Shown here piece by piece: positions 63,963 through 64,000 of a DNA stretch of 64,000 bases. Source of the stretch: Hydrogenophilus sp. (lineage in GTDB: Bacteria > Pseudomonadota > Gammaproteobacteria > Burkholderiales > Rhodocyclaceae); assembly GCA_026416515.1 (NCBI GenBank), contig JAOAEZ010000002.1:214573-278572 (forward strand), given 5' to 3'. The notes beneath the pieces are model-generated. The model did not search any database. It was given only the letters and a program-made list of their open reading frames with translations, and was not told where the DNA came from. The position numbers and the translations under genes were made by a program. The stretch's first letter is position 1. The number at the start of each line of letters is the position of its first letter.

Positions 63963-64000
63963 GGTGGGCGATCGATGTGCGGGGGGCTTTTAAACAGTTC
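63959..64000 (+). CDS. Start of a further gene, probably an ABC transporter ATPase (partial)
   Basis: Only 14 codons are visible, reading MRWAIDVRGAFKQF, in an ATGA overlap with mlaB. In many betaproteobacteria an ABC-type ATPase (YadG-like) follows mlaB, and an opening of the form A-I-D-V-R-G fits the first strand of such a domain. The assignment is an inference from gene order. Confidence 0.45.
   Translation, partial: MRWAIDVRGAFKQF

Overview
The window is one contiguous piece of a chromosome of about 60% GC from a betaproteobacterium. This rests on gene order and family content: hfq-hflX-hflK-hflC-hisZ-purA, metX-metW, mltG-tmk-holB, kdsD-kdsC-lptC-lptA, accC-accB-aroQ, mlaF-E-D-A-C-B, a phasin, and a tmRNA whose encoded tag reads ANDERFAVAA. 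A relative of the Hydrogenophilaceae is my guess, but it is only an inference. No prophage, insertion sequence, CRISPR array or rRNA was seen. The DNA is almost entirely coding: about 64 protein genes, one tRNA-Gly and one tmRNA, with many start/stop overlaps and no gene-free stretch over 300 bases.

Layout. 1-2.7 kb: start of alanine racemase, a sodium/solute symporter and a SprA-like putative metalloprotease. 2.8-7.7 kb: secreted NUC1-type nuclease, metX-metW, ubiK, a dienelactone hydrolase-like protein and DUF1178. 7.7-16 kb: tRNA-Gly(GCC), mltG-tmk-holB, pilU facing yggS-proC-yggT, selD and an SDR. 16-22 kb (minus strand): cobD-cbiB, smr, trxB, maeB. 22.3-28.4 kb: the hfq-purA run. 28.5-34.9 kb: tesA and ybbA back to back, yjbQ, an N-acetylglutaminylglutamine amidotransferase-like gene of unusual composition, an APH/AAA kinase, a GIY-YIG protein and rnhA. 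35-42.8 kb: gloB, an FAD oxidoreductase, ispD-ispF, sbcB, recD and dacB. 42.8-48.3 kb: lysA, the tiny lptM, a phasin with a strong promoter and a probable PhaR operator, the Kdo/LPS-transport run and ssrA. 48.3-57.2 kb (minus strand): ubiG, DUF2062, ompA, an amidohydrolase, DUF3426, prmA, accC-accB, aroQ, a TlpA-like protein and a nucleotidyltransferase-like protein. 57.3-64 kb: mpl, two FlgO-like lipoproteins, and the Mla phospholipid-transport operon, followed by the first codons of another gene.

How the genes work together. The window is dominated by envelope functions: peptidoglycan (alr, mltG, dacB, mpl, lysA), LPS (kdsD, kdsC, lptC, lptA, lptM), phospholipid asymmetry (mla), fatty-acid initiation (accBC), isoprenoids (ispD, ispF) and ubiquinone (ubiG, ubiK). 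DNA and RNA maintenance genes (holB, tmk, sbcB, recD, rnhA, hfq, ssrA) make up most of the rest.

Points of interest: a phasin promoter whose +1 sits in a CTGC-N3-GCAG palindrome; two promoters placed so that yjbQ and yggS messages would be leaderless; an sbcB frame running about 500 bases antisense into recD; an orphan NAGGN-type amidotransferase whose codon choice differs from its neighbours; a cyanobacterial HIP1-like octamer (GCGATCGC) repeated about twenty times; and a strong G-over-C excess on the plus strand that shapes the proteins of both strands differently.
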